A stretch of 64,000 nucleotides of DNA from Desulfurispirillum indicum S5 (GTDB lineage Bacteria > Chrysiogenota > Chrysiogenetes > Chrysiogenales > Chrysiogenaceae): positions 415,501-479,500 of the forward strand of contig NC_014836.1 in NCBI RefSeq assembly GCF_000177635.2. Direction: 5' to 3'. Position numbers and translations under genes: made by a program. The notes under the pieces are model-generated. The model worked only from the letters and a program-made list of their open reading frames with translations. It did no database searches and was not told the DNA's origin. Below are positions 25,249-34,385 of this stretch, one piece after another (within the stretch, counting starts at the first letter, position 1; every line of letters begins with the position of its first letter).

Positions 25249-25391
25249 CAGGCTGCTGAAAAACCCTCATCTGCGGTGTTGTCCGCATTGCAACGTACGG
25301 GGAGAGTACGCTTCATTCCTCGTTCCGCGAGCGCCTTGCACCTGAGTATTTTTCAATTGTCTGCGTGTTTTGAGGTATTTCAGTAAGCTGT
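25249..25391 (+). repeat. Dispersed palindromic repeat, copy 6
   Basis: Near full length: CAGGCTGCTGAAAAA at 25249, CGTACGGGGAGAGTACG core (two extra bases), right arm TTTTTCAATTGTCTG and tail TTCAGTAAGCTG. A short internal deletion is present relative to copy 2. It lies about 80 bases downstream of the recG stop. Confidence 0.85.
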
Positions 25392-25469
25392 CAGGAATCG
25401 GTCTGCCCTTTTTCATCTGGAGAGTATGGCAAGGTGACGGGAAATGCAAGTGCCAACCGGGGCTTCCGG

Positions 25470-27497
25470 TCAGTGAATGATGTTCAGCACGTTGCGCTGA
25501 ATGTAGTACTCCCGCAGGCGCGCGTGCTCTCTGGCGTTCAGGGCCGGGTCACGGGCGAGGATTGCCCTGACTTCGTCGCGGGCAAATTCCCAGGCCTTGA
25601 CGTCCCTGATGGGATCAGCCACCAGAAAGGAAGGGATACCCCACTGGCGCATGCCGAACAACTGCCCTGGACCACGGATTTCCAGGTCCTTCTGGGCGAT
25701 GTAAAAGCCATCGGTGGAGTCCACCAGCACCTGCAGGCGTTCCCGTGACTCGCGTCCAATCTGGCCCGGCGCAAAGAAAATGCACCTGCCCGGATGCGAT
25801 CCGCGTCCTACCCGCCCCCGCAACTGGTGGAGCTGGCTGAGGCCAAAGCGCTCCGGGTGGTAGATGACCATCAGGGAGGCCCTGGGGTAGTCGACTCCCA
25901 CCTCTATGACGGTGGTGCTGACCAGAACCTGGGTTTCACCCCGCCCGAATCGCTCCATGACCTGCTGCTTGGCTTCCGCGCCCATACGTCCGTGCAGGAG
26001 ATCCACGCCGTGAGGGGCCAGCTGGACGCGGTACTGCTCGTAGATTCTGCTGGCATTCTCCAGGTCGACCTTTTCGCTTTCTTCAATCAACGGCGCCACA
26101 ATATAGACCTGCAGCCCCTGCTGCAGCACCTGCTCAATCTCCTGATGCAGCTGTTTTTGCCTGGCTGAGCCCAGAAAAAGCGTCTGCACTGGCTGCCTGC
26201 CCACTGGCAGGGTCTTCAGGGAGGAGAGGGCCATGTCGGCGTACATGGTCAGGGCCAGGGTGCGGGGAATGGGGGTGGCGCTCATGTAAAGCTGATTGAC
26301 GCCGGGATTGTTGCGGGCGAATACCGCCCGCTGCTCCACGCCGAAGCGATGCTGCTCGTCGATAACACTCAGGCCCAGTCGATGGAAGCTGATGTCTTCC
26401 TGCAGCAGGGCGTGGGTGCCGATGATGATGTCAGCAGCCCCCTCGTGGATCGCCGCGCGGCGCTGATCCTTCTGTTTTTTGCTCAGGGACCCGCAGAGCA
26501 GCTCCACCTGGCACAGACCGTCCAGGATTCGGGCGAAAAGCGTGTAATGCTGCTGGGCCAGCACTTCCGTAGGTGCCAGCAGCAGGGCCTGATAGCCTTT
26601 GGTGGTGACGCCCGCCATGGCGTAGAGGGCCACGGCGGTCTTGCCGGAGCCCACGTCTCCCTGCAGCAGGCGATTCATGGGCTGGGAGGCCGCCAGATCC
26701 TGCTGGATCTCTTGCACCACCGCCTGCTGCCCTTCTGTCAGGGTGAACCCCAGGCGGCGGGTAAGCTCGTCGGCCATTGTATCCACGCTGATATCGATGG
26801 CGATGCCAAAGCGCTGGCGCTGGGCGTAGCTGACCAGGGCGCGACCCAGCTCGTGGAGAAAGATTTCCTCGAAGATCAGCCGCTTGTGATACCGGCTGAG
26901 GCCGGTTTTCAGGGCAGCCAGCTCCCGTGACGAGGGATAGTGCAGAGCCGCCAGGCTCTCCCGCAGCCCGGGCAGGTGGTAACGTTGCACCAGTTCCGGG
27001 GGGAGAACCTCTTCGGTGGCGTCCAGGATAGCGGCGCGGTTTTCCGTGAAAATATCCTGCAGCATCTTCTGGGAAAGATTTTCCGTCAGGGGGTAGAGGG
27101 GCATGATGTCGGAATCGGCTGTGGCCGTGGCCACTTTTGGGTGGGTGATGCCGGGGCGCTGGCGGAAAAAGCGCAGCTGGCCCTCTATGGTCAACGATTC
27201 GCCTGGTGCGAAGGTTGCCTGGATATAGGTGCGGGCTCCGCTGAACCACGTCAGGTCGACTTCGCCTTCATCGGTGAGCAGTACCGCCTTATAGGGTGGC
27301 TTGAAGGGTACCGTGCAGCTGACGATGGTTCCGTGGAGCAGAACCTGGTCGCCCTCACTGGCCTGGGCAAGGCAGCGCACATACTGCTGGTAGTCGCGGG
27401 GCAGGTGCCAGAGCAGATCGCTTATGGTTTCCACGCCCAGTTTGCTGAGCAGGGCTGCCCGCCGTGGGCCGACCTTCTTCAGGTAGGAGACCTTCAC
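25470..27497 (-). CDS. recG: ATP-dependent DNA helicase RecG
   Basis: This 675 aa helicase remodels stalled replication forks and Holliday junctions. The N-terminal wedge/OB domain spans about residues 50-150. Walker A is LLQGDVGSGKTAVAL near residue 280 and motif II is DEQHRFG (the RecG form of DEAH). SATPIPRTL, then QLRGRVGRG near residue 580 and the conserved C-terminal TRG region follow. The GTG start at 27497 overlaps the ROK stop (GTGA) and gives the usual RecG length; the frame is open upstream but that part is not RecG-like. Confidence 0.95.
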   Translation of the reverse strand: MKVSYLKKVGPRRAALLSKLGVETISDLLWHLPRDYQQYVRCLAQASEGDQVLLHGTIVSCTVPFKPPYKAVLLTDEGEVDLTWFSGARTYIQATFAPGESLTIEGQLRFFRQRPGITHPKVATATADSDIMPLYPLTENLSQKMLQDIFTENRAAILDATEEVLPPELVQRYHLPGLRESLAALHYPSSRELAALKTGLSRYHKRLIFEEIFLHELGRALVSYAQRQRFGIAIDISVDTMADELTRRLGFTLTEGQQAVVQEIQQDLAASQPMNRLLQGDVGSGKTAVALYAMAGVTTKGYQALLLAPTEVLAQQHYTLFARILDGLCQVELLCGSLSKKQKDQRRAAIHEGAADIIIGTHALLQEDISFHRLGLSVIDEQHRFGVEQRAVFARNNPGVNQLYMSATPIPRTLALTMYADMALSSLKTLPVGRQPVQTLFLGSARQKQLHQEIEQVLQQGLQVYIVAPLIEESEKVDLENASRIYEQYRVQLAPHGVDLLHGRMGAEAKQQVMERFGRGETQVLVSTTVIEVGVDYPRASLMVIYHPERFGLSQLHQLRGRVGRGSHPGRCIFFAPGQIGRESRERLQVLVDSTDGFYIAQKDLEIRGPGQLFGMRQWGIPSFLVADPIRDVKAWEFARDEVRAILARDPALNAREHARLREYYIQRNVLNIIH

Positions 27498-28288
27498 GGA
27501 GCTTCTCCATGGCGACGGGCGTATTCCAGCAGCCCAATGGCAGCGGAGTATTCGCCGTGCATGGCCGGTTCCAGTGCCGGCAGCGGTCGCCCCCCGAAGG
27601 ACATGGACTGGGCCGTGGAGCGCAGGGAGTCCATCTGCCCCTGGATCACGGTCGCCAGACCGCCGCCGATCACGATGAGGTGGGGGTCGTAGAGGTTGGC
27701 GACGCTGTTGATGACGCAGGCAGCGTGAAAGATGAATTCCTCCAGCACCGCCGCGTGCTGTGGCTGCTGTATGTCCTGGGTTGCGCTGAGGCCCCGGTGG
27801 TGGAAGAAACGGCTTGAGGCGTACTGCTCGGCGCATCCGGCAGAGCCGCAGCCGCAGGGAAATCCACCCGGCTGCAGGGTGAAGTGTCCCACTTCGGCGA
27901 AATTGCCACGGGCACCTTCCGCAATGATTCCCGCCTGAATAAAGCCGCCTCCCAGTCCCGTGCCGAAGCTGAGCATGAAGAGGGACTCCGAGCTGAGCCT
28001 GCGGGCGTGGAATTCGCCGAAGGCGGCGGCGTTGCCGTCATTGAGCAGGGGAGTTCCGGGGTCAATATCCGGCAGCATGGTGAGGTTGGGCGGTGTGGCC
28101 ATCAGCTGGTGGTTTTTCACGGGCGCGGGAAGGGCGCAGGCAAATTTTTCCCATGGAAGATCCAGGCGCCTTTGCAGTTCACCAATGCTTTGGTAGTTCG
28201 ATGGGGTTTTATGGAAAGAGAGGCTATCGCCGCCTGCAAAGGCGATCTTCGTGGTGGTGGCTCCGATGTCTATCCCGGCGATCCGCAT
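27494..28288 (-). CDS. ROK-family sugar kinase-like protein
   Basis: This 264 aa ROK protein resembles glucokinases. The ATP phosphate-binding loop is DIGATTTKIAF at the N-terminus, the catalytic-base motif LNDGNAAAFGE lies near residue 82 and SFGTGLGGGF follows. The zinc-binding motif CGCGSAGCAEQ lies near residue 145. It is short for ROK (usual about 290-320), mainly in the N-terminal lobe. The substrate is unknown. It is translationally coupled to recG, an unusual pairing. Confidence 0.85.
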   Translation of the reverse strand: MRIAGIDIGATTTKIAFAGGDSLSFHKTPSNYQSIGELQRRLDLPWEKFACALPAPVKNHQLMATPPNLTMLPDIDPGTPLLNDGNAAAFGEFHARRLSSESLFMLSFGTGLGGGFIQAGIIAEGARGNFAEVGHFTLQPGGFPCGCGSAGCAEQYASSRFFHHRGLSATQDIQQPQHAAVLEEFIFHAACVINSVANLYDPHLIVIGGGLATVIQGQMDSLRSTAQSMSFGGRPLPALEPAMHGEYSAAIGLLEYARRHGEAP

Positions 28289-28302
28289 AGTTCACCTTCA
28301 TT

Positions 28303-28318
28303 TGGCATGGGTCTTGAA
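28303..28318 (+). promoter_or_regulatory. Possible sigma54 promoter of flgFGA
   Basis: TGGCATGGGTCTTGAA has the GG element and TTG at exact sigma54 spacing, but the usual C of the -12 GC is an A. It lies 38 bases before flgF. Sigma54 control of rod genes is common; the mismatch keeps this tentative. Confidence 0.3.
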
Positions 28319-28356
28319 TATGACCACACCGTGAATACCCGAGGAGGTTCTCCGTC

Positions 28357-29136
28357 ATGGTAAATGGATTATACACATCGGCGAGTGGGATGGTGCTGCA
28401 GTCACGCAAGCTGGACGCTTCCGCCAATAACCTTGCCAATGTCAACACGGTTGGTTTCAAGAAAGATATCATATCCGTTGATAATTTTCGTGCCAAATCC
28501 ACGACTCGTGAAGAGGATGCCTGGCGCAGAACTCTCTTTAACGAAACCATCAACAACACCCATAATATCGCCAAAATCCATGTGGATCACTCCCAGGGTG
28601 CCCTGCACCAGACGGGCAATTCCCTGGATGTGGGCATCAATGGCAACGCGTTCCTGGTGGTGGATACCCCCTTTGGCGAACGCTACACCCGTGGAGGCAA
28701 TCTGCAGATTGACTCGGAGGGTCGCCTGACCACCAAGGAGGGCTATCCCCTGAAGGCCGCCCTTGAGGAAGACGACGCCGAGGGCCCTGCCCATATCTTC
28801 CTGCCGGAAGCTTCCGACATTATTATCAATGCCCAGGGCGAGATATTTGTGGACGAGGAGTTTATCGCCACCCTTTCCCTGGTGCGCTTTGAAGATGAGC
28901 GCGACCTGCGCAAGGTTGGCTTCAACCAGCTGGCCAGGGTATCGGCTGATGTGGAAGCCTATCCTGCTGAGCACTTTGAACTGCACCAGGGCTACCTGGA
29001 AAGTTCCAATGTCAATATAGTTCGCGAGATGACGGATATGGTGGAGCTGAACCGCTCTTTCAGCGCCTACCAGAAGATGATCAGCAGCATAGACGAGACG
29101 GTCAGCACCCTGCTGCAGGCCGGAAAATCCATTTAA
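28357..29136 (+). CDS. flgF: Flagellar basal-body rod protein FlgF
   Basis: This 259 aa rod protein starts with the conserved flagellar rod/hook N-terminus MVNGLYTSASGMVLQSRKLD and NNLANVNTVGFKK. It ends with the matching C-terminal coil ESSNVNIVREMTDMVELNRS. FlgF forms the proximal rod, spanning the periplasm, and is exported by the flagellar type III system, so no signal peptide is expected. GAGGAGG precedes the ATG. flgG follows after 21 bases. Confidence 0.93.
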   Translation: MVNGLYTSASGMVLQSRKLDASANNLANVNTVGFKKDIISVDNFRAKSTTREEDAWRRTLFNETINNTHNIAKIHVDHSQGALHQTGNSLDVGINGNAFLVVDTPFGERYTRGGNLQIDSEGRLTTKEGYPLKAALEEDDAEGPAHIFLPEASDIIINAQGEIFVDEEFIATLSLVRFEDERDLRKVGFNQLARVSADVEAYPAEHFELHQGYLESSNVNIVREMTDMVELNRSFSAYQKMISSIDETVSTLLQAGKSI

Positions 29137-29157
29137 CACACAATCTGAGGTGAACAT

Positions 29158-29946
29158 ATGATACGGGCACTCTGGACCGCTTCTACGGGCATGATGGCGC
29201 AGCAGACACACATCGACAATATCTCCAACAACCTGGCCAACGTCAACACCGGCGGCTTCAAGAAATCTCGCGTGGAATTCCAGGATCTGATGTACCAGAC
29301 CATCAAGCCGGCTGGTGCCTCCACGGCGGCGGGCATCACCCGCCCTGTCGGCGAACAGCTCGGTCTGGGGGTCAAAGTGGCCGGCATCACCAAGATGCAT
29401 ACCCAGGGTAGTATTATTCAGACGGGTAACCAGCTGGACATGACCATTGAAAAGGACGGGTATTTTCAGATTCAGATGCCCGATGGCACCACCGGCTATA
29501 CCCGCAATGGCGCATTCACCAAGAATAATAATGGTGAAATCGTGACAGTGGAAGGCTTTCTGCTGGAGCCTGGTATCCAGATCCCTGACGATGCGGTGGA
29601 GATCTACGTGGGCCGTGATGGCACGGTTTCCGTACAGATCGGCAACCAGAATCAGATGCAGGAGCTGGGGCAGATCACTACGGCCAAGTTCATTAACCCC
29701 GCTGGCCTTGAATCTGTCGGGGGCAATATTTTCAAAGAGACCAGCGCCAGTGGCGCTCCCCAGGTGGGCATTCCCGGTGAAGACAGTTTTGGTGCCATTG
29801 CTCAGGGCTTTCTGGAGCAGAGCAACGTGCAGCTGGTGGAGGAGATGGTGAACATGATTAGCGCCCAGCGCGCCTACGAAATCAACTCCAAGGCGATTAC
29901 CACCGGCGATGAGATGCTGCAGACCGCAACACAGCTGAAAAGGTAA
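29158..29946 (+). CDS. flgG: Flagellar distal rod protein FlgG
   Basis: This 262 aa protein is a clear FlgG: MIRALWTASTGMMAQQTHID at the start, NNLANVNTGGFKKSRVEFQDL, and the C-terminal AQRAYEINSKAITTGDEML. FlgG builds the distal rod through the L and P rings. It is one of the most conserved rod proteins and its length is exactly the family norm. flgA follows after 6 bases in the same operon. Confidence 0.96.
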   Translation: MIRALWTASTGMMAQQTHIDNISNNLANVNTGGFKKSRVEFQDLMYQTIKPAGASTAAGITRPVGEQLGLGVKVAGITKMHTQGSIIQTGNQLDMTIEKDGYFQIQMPDGTTGYTRNGAFTKNNNGEIVTVEGFLLEPGIQIPDDAVEIYVGRDGTVSVQIGNQNQMQELGQITTAKFINPAGLESVGGNIFKETSASGAPQVGIPGEDSFGAIAQGFLEQSNVQLVEEMVNMISAQRAYEINSKAITTGDEMLQTATQLKR

Positions 29947-29952
29947 GGTGTC

Positions 29953-30702
29953 ATGAAAGCGTTGTTTGCCTTTTGTGCCGTACTGCTGCTGCTTGGCATG
30001 GCTTCCGCCAGCGGTTTTCCGGTGTTTCAGTCGGGCTCAGGCGCGATTCAGCAACCCGCCGGAAGTCAGCAGGCTGCTTCTGCCGGCGCGGCCACTTCCC
30101 GCATGGATTCGGCCATAACCCGAGCCGTACAGGACTATGTGTACCGCCAGATGGGTGAACTGGCCGAAGTGGAGCGGCTGATGTACCAGGGTGCGGGGGT
30201 GCTGAAGGGCACCACCCTTTCCGTGGCGGGTACGATCCGCACGGCCGGCCATTCGGTGCTGGAGGTCAGTGATCAGTATGGCAATGCCTTGCAGGTACGG
30301 GCAGTCATCAATCACATGGTGGAGGCCTATGTTCCCGTCCGCAATATCACCAGGGGTGAAGTGCTGCGCGAGGGCGACTTCCGCCGGCAGCTCTTTCCCG
30401 CCACTCAGGCCCGCAATGCCATGGATATAGGCGAGACGGATTTCGCCTCCCATATCGTCAGCACGCGTAACCTCCAGGAGGGGCAGATTGTGCGAACCAC
30501 CGACCTGCGCCGTGAATATGCCGTGCAGCGCGGTGACATTGTCGAAGTCATCTATCGCCATGATCGCCTGACCCTTTCCATGGCCGCTGTTGCCACAGAG
30601 CGCGCCTATCTGGGCGATGTGGTTCGCCTGAAAAACCCCAGCAGCGGACGGATTCTCACCGCGAGGCTGTTGCAGGGCAAGAAGGCAGAGATCATTTACT
30701 AG
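29953..30702 (+). CDS. flgA: Flagella P-ring assembly chaperone FlgA
   Basis: This 249 aa periplasmic protein has a signal peptide (ALFAFCAVLLLLGMASA). It has a poorly conserved middle and the C-terminal SAF-type domain of FlgA: VPVRNITRGEVLREGDF near residue 130, LQEGQIVRTTDL, and a closing GRILTARLL. FlgA helps FlgI polymerise into the P ring around the rod. flgH and flgI, which usually follow, are absent; a lipoprotein gene follows instead. Confidence 0.88.
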   Translation: MKALFAFCAVLLLLGMASASGFPVFQSGSGAIQQPAGSQQAASAGAATSRMDSAITRAVQDYVYRQMGELAEVERLMYQGAGVLKGTTLSVAGTIRTAGHSVLEVSDQYGNALQVRAVINHMVEAYVPVRNITRGEVLREGDFRRQLFPATQARNAMDIGETDFASHIVSTRNLQEGQIVRTTDLRREYAVQRGDIVEVIYRHDRLTLSMAAVATERAYLGDVVRLKNPSSGRILTARLLQGKKAEIIY

Positions 30703-30769
30703 CATTTGAGCGCCACACTGGCGGCTATGATCAGTTGGATCATGTTTGAGTAACTTTCAGGAGGCTTCC

Positions 30770-31426
30770 ATGAAACCGCACACGCTTCTTACGCTTCTCG
30801 GCCTTGGCACCGCAGTGCTCTTCCTGCCGGGATGCTACATCTACAGCTATTATCCCGAGACCGATACCTATGTCACCACCGTGGAGACCAAAAAATTTGT
30901 CAACCGCAACTACTCCCGGGAGCGGCACATGGAAGCCAATAACTCCGACTGTTATGCCTGTCACAACTCCAGGCGGGTGATGACCCCCTACCATCAGGGC
31001 GCGCCCGGTGGCATTCAGCCCCAGCCCATGCATGGTTCCACTGGATTGCCGGCCGGCCATCCGCCGTTGGGGCAGCAGCAAGCGATGCAGCAGCCCATGC
31101 AGCAGTGGGGTGGCACTCCCCAGGCGATTCCCGGTATGCCCGGATTTTACAGTGGCGCGACCATTCCGCCCCATGTGGTTCCCATGACACCCATGGGCCC
31201 GGCCTATGGAGCTGTTCCTCCCATGGTGGGAAGTCCGCAGGTTCAGGTGAGTCCGCAGCCAGAGCAGCTGCAGCAGCCATCGGCGGTTATGGCGCCTGCT
31301 GTGAATGGCAATGGCGTTCAACCCGGCAATAATGAACTGTCCATGTATCAGCCCGCCAATGGCAATGGCCAGCCAGCGCAGAATGGCAACGCAGAAACTC
31401 CGGTTATCCTCGGCCCCTATCGCTGA
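30770..31426 (+). CDS. Lipoprotein with a c-type haem motif and P/Q/G-rich tail
   Basis: This 218 aa protein has a lipoprotein signal (lipobox LPGC, Cys near residue 22). A single CYACH haem-attachment motif follows at residues 61-65, and the tail from residue 75 on is low in complexity and rich in Pro, Gln, Gly, Met and Asn. I infer a mono-haem membrane-anchored protein on the periplasmic side or outer membrane. The start at 30770 has AGGAGG upstream. It sits between flgA and coaE; a link with motility is only positional. Confidence 0.7.
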   Translation: MKPHTLLTLLGLGTAVLFLPGCYIYSYYPETDTYVTTVETKKFVNRNYSRERHMEANNSDCYACHNSRRVMTPYHQGAPGGIQPQPMHGSTGLPAGHPPLGQQQAMQQPMQQWGGTPQAIPGMPGFYSGATIPPHVVPMTPMGPAYGAVPPMVGSPQVQVSPQPEQLQQPSAVMAPAVNGNGVQPGNNELSMYQPANGNGQPAQNGNAETPVILGPYR

Positions 31427-31435
31427 GAAATTGAT

Positions 31436-32056
31436 ATGCTCATTGGGTTGACTGGCGGCATAGGTTCGGGAAAAAGCACGGTATCCGCTTTACTGCGCGC
31501 CCGCGGAGTGCCCGTGATTGATGCCGATGAAATCGGCCGGGCGGCCCTGACAGCGGGGAGTCCGCTGCTGCCAGAAGTCGTGGAGGCTTTTGGCTCTCAT
31601 ATTCTTGACGATCAGGGCCAGCTTGATCGCAGGAAACTGCGCGCGGAAATTTTTTCTTCGCCCACCAGGCGTGAGCAGCTGAACCGCCTGGTGCATCCCT
31701 ATATAGCCCGGCAGCGCGATCTGGAGATTGATCGCCTGCGCGCAAATCATTCGGTTCTCTTCTACGATGCGGCGCTCCTGCTGGAGAGCGAGGCCCGCAC
31801 ACTGATGGATGCCATCGTGGTGGTTGCCTGTGAGCCGGAAGTGCAGATCCGCCGGGTTATGGAACGGGATGGTATTTCCCGCCAGCAGGCCGTTGACGCC
31901 ATCAACGCACAGATGTCCCTTGAGGGGCGGTTGGCCTGTGCTGACTATGTCATCGACAATAACCGCGACGATATGGCTCATCTCGAGAAGCAGGTTGATG
32001 AGCTGCTTGCACTTCTCACACAGCAAGCTGGCCGTCATACCCCCCAAGAAAAATAA
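31436..32056 (+). CDS. coaE: Dephospho-CoA kinase
   Basis: This 206 aa enzyme phosphorylates dephospho-CoA, the last step of CoA synthesis. The P-loop GGIGSGKST is at residues 7-15. DADEIGR, the LLLES lid region and a C-terminal DYVIDNN follow. Length is normal. It starts 9 bases after the lipoprotein gene and thus probably shares the flg transcript. Confidence 0.94.
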   Translation: MLIGLTGGIGSGKSTVSALLRARGVPVIDADEIGRAALTAGSPLLPEVVEAFGSHILDDQGQLDRRKLRAEIFSSPTRREQLNRLVHPYIARQRDLEIDRLRANHSVLFYDAALLLESEARTLMDAIVVVACEPEVQIRRVMERDGISRQQAVDAINAQMSLEGRLACADYVIDNNRDDMAHLEKQVDELLALLTQQAGRHTPQEK

Positions 32057-32124
32057 TGTCACCGCTCCCCATTCCTGCTATATTCTGTCTTTGCGATTTT
32101 CCTTGATGCAGAGGCAGCGTTTTC

Positions 32125-33051
32125 ATGTTTCAGGCCCGTATCGTTGAATATTTCCTGCGATTTCTCGCCCATATACCCCTGCCGGTGCTCCATGCACTGG
32201 GTTCCTTTGCGGGGTTTCTGCTTGACTCCTTTTCCAGCGTGCACCGCCGTGTAGCAGCTATCAACATTGCCCTGTGCTTCCCCCATATGAGCCCGGGGGA
32301 GCGCCGTGCGCTGGTGCGCACAACGCTTGGCGAGACCGCCAGAACCGCTCTGGAGATGGGGCCTCTGTGGTTTCTGCCCGTCGAGCGGGTGGAGCGACTG
32401 ATACGGGAGGTGCATGGCGAAGAGCATGTCCGGGCGGGCCTGGCTGCCGGCAAAGGTCTGATCCTGGCGGTTCCCCATCTTGGTTCCTGGGAGGCTGTGG
32501 GCCTCTATGTGGGTAAACGCTATCCGATGACCTCCCTCTACCGCCCATCACGCAAGCCCGCCATGGACTACATCGCCCGCGATGGTCGCCAGCGCAGCGG
32601 TGCCACCCTGGTGCCCACCGATGCCAGTGGGGTCAAGAAGCTCTATGAGCGCCTGCAGACCGGTGGCATCATCGCCATTCTGCCCGACCAGGACCCCCGC
32701 TACGGGGCCGGTGTCTTCGCGCCCTTTTTCGGCATCGTCGCCAAAACCATGGTCCTGCTGCCCAAGATGGCGCGCCGCAGCGGAGCTCCGGTCGTGTATG
32801 CCTGGGCCAGACGGCTGCCCCGGGGGGCGGGGTTCGCGCTTCACTTCAGTCCGGCCCCTGCCGATGTCGCCCACAGTGACCTGCATATTGCCGCAACGGC
32901 CATGAATGCTGGTGTAGAAGATTGTGTGCGCCGTGCTCCGGAGCAGTATCAATGGAGTTACAAACGCTTTCGCAGCCGGCCGGATGGCGAGCCATCCCTG
33001 TATCGGCGGCGCGCCCTTTCCTGCGATTCGCGAAACGAGGATACCCTGTGA
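32125..33051 (+). CDS. LpxL/HtrB-like lipid A acyltransferase
   Basis: This 308 aa membrane-bound acyltransferase of the lysophospholipid acyltransferase fold shows the HX4(D/E) motif HLGSWE near residue 115. It also has the HtrB-type motif LPDQDPRYGAGVFAPFFG near residue 190. Such enzymes add secondary acyl chains to lipid A, so the host makes lipopolysaccharide. One N-terminal hydrophobic helix anchors it. The stop overlaps the murF start by 4 bases (GTGA), an unusual coupling of lipid A and peptidoglycan synthesis. Confidence 0.88.
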   Translation: MFQARIVEYFLRFLAHIPLPVLHALGSFAGFLLDSFSSVHRRVAAINIALCFPHMSPGERRALVRTTLGETARTALEMGPLWFLPVERVERLIREVHGEEHVRAGLAAGKGLILAVPHLGSWEAVGLYVGKRYPMTSLYRPSRKPAMDYIARDGRQRSGATLVPTDASGVKKLYERLQTGGIIAILPDQDPRYGAGVFAPFFGIVAKTMVLLPKMARRSGAPVVYAWARRLPRGAGFALHFSPAPADVAHSDLHIAATAMNAGVEDCVRRAPEQYQWSYKRFRSRPDGEPSLYRRRALSCDSRNEDTL

Positions 33052-34385
33052 AGAAAATATGTTCATGGGCGCAGCTGGCTGCCCTTCACCCCGAGGCGAC
33101 CCTGCTGGGTGAGCCTGGCGCGACCTTCGCCGGCTTTGCCATCGACAGCCGCCGGGTTCAGTCAGGGGAACTCTTCATCGCGCTGGCAACAGCAAGCGAT
33201 GACGGTCACGCCTATATTGCCGATGCCTGCCGCAAGGGTGCAGCCGGCGCCCTGGTGCATCAGCTGCCCGCAGATCACCAGCAGCTCATCGACGCGGGCC
33301 ATGCCCTGCTGGTGGTTCCCGATACCCTGGCGGCACTGGCAATTCTGGCGGCCAACTGGCGGCAGCAGTGGGAATTTCCCGTGGTGGCGGTGACTGGCAG
33401 CTCTGGCAAAACCACGGTCAGTGCCTGTCTGCGCACTCTTTTTCCGACAAGTGCCGGTACAACGGGCAACTACAATAACCATATCGGTCTGCCGCTCTCC
33501 ATGTTGGGGACGCCTGCTGATGCCGCCATAGGTGTTTTTGAGCTGGGCATGAGCGGTTCCGGGGAGATAGACGCTCTGGCTGAACTGCTGCAACCGCAGA
33601 TCGGCCTGATTACCAATGTCGGTTCGGCCCACATAGGGAAACTGGGGAGTTTCGCTGCTATTCTGGAGGCCAAGCTGGAGCTGGCACGCCACTGCTCCTG
33701 CCTGATTGTTGACGGTGATGGCCAGGAACTGCTGGATAGGGCGCGCCAGCGACACCAGGATGTGCTCAGCGTGGGTTTCACAGCGGGCTGCCAGGTTTTT
33801 CCCCAGTCCATGGAGCTCCGTGGTGAAGGCGGATACCATCTGGAGATTCGTCACCCCTGGAGCCACGGGCTGCTGAGCCTGACAGTGCCTTTTGGGCAGA
33901 AATTCATGGTGAAAAACAGTCTGCTGGCGATTGCCGCCGGGTTGAAGCTGGGTCTTGATCAGGCGGCCCTGCAGGCGGGGTTGCGAAGGGTTCAGTTGCC
34001 GCCCCTGCGCTGGGAGCTTCATCGCCGTGGGGGAAATACCTATATATTTGACTGCTATAATTCCAATCCCGGTTCGTTACGGGCGGCCCTGGAGGATTTT
34101 TCCCACTATCCGGGCTATCGCGTGGCGGTGCTGGGAGAGATGCGCGAACTGGGGGCGTTCAGCGAGCGTGAACACCGCAAGGTGGCCTCGGCGATCAATT
34201 GTGACCTGGTGCTGACCTATGGTGACGAGGCTCGCTTCCTGGCCGATGAGCTGGGTGCGGATATTGCCACCCACTGCCCCACTCTGGAGGACGTTGTGGC
34301 ACGACTTGCGAATTGCCAGAATGCTGTGGTTTTGGTAAAAGGTTCCCGAGGAAACCAAATGGAAAGGCTTCTTGATGCTCTATAA
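33048..34385 (+). CDS. murF: UDP-MurNAc-tripeptide:D-Ala-D-Ala ligase
   Basis: This 445 aa Mur ligase adds D-Ala-D-Ala to the peptidoglycan precursor. The ATP loop VTGSSGKTT is near residue 114. Further motifs are NYNNHIGLP, the central ELGMSGSGEI and the C-terminal DCYNSNPGSLRAAL. The GTG start at 33048 overlaps the acyltransferase stop; the upstream extension of the frame is not Mur-like. murE, which normally precedes murF, is missing here. The 3-prime end overlaps mraY by 11 bases. Confidence 0.94.
   Translation: MKKICSWAQLAALHPEATLLGEPGATFAGFAIDSRRVQSGELFIALATASDDGHAYIADACRKGAAGALVHQLPADHQQLIDAGHALLVVPDTLAALAILAANWRQQWEFPVVAVTGSSGKTTVSACLRTLFPTSAGTTGNYNNHIGLPLSMLGTPADAAIGVFELGMSGSGEIDALAELLQPQIGLITNVGSAHIGKLGSFAAILEAKLELARHCSCLIVDGDGQELLDRARQRHQDVLSVGFTAGCQVFPQSMELRGEGGYHLEIRHPWSHGLLSLTVPFGQKFMVKNSLLAIAAGLKLGLDQAALQAGLRRVQLPPLRWELHRRGGNTYIFDCYNSNPGSLRAALEDFSHYPGYRVAVLGEMRELGAFSEREHRKVASAINCDLVLTYGDEARFLADELGADIATHCPTLEDVVARLANCQNAVVLVKGSRGNQMERLLDAL

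Noticed and set aside
24840-25391. Clustered repeats that could suggest a CRISPR array
   Set aside because: Units are 120-150 bp, imperfectly palindromic and unevenly spaced, with no cas genes; they belong to the dispersed repeat family.
34372-34374. TTG as the mraY start
   Set aside because: An ATG follows immediately at 34375 and fits the family N-terminus; the TTG adds only one residue.
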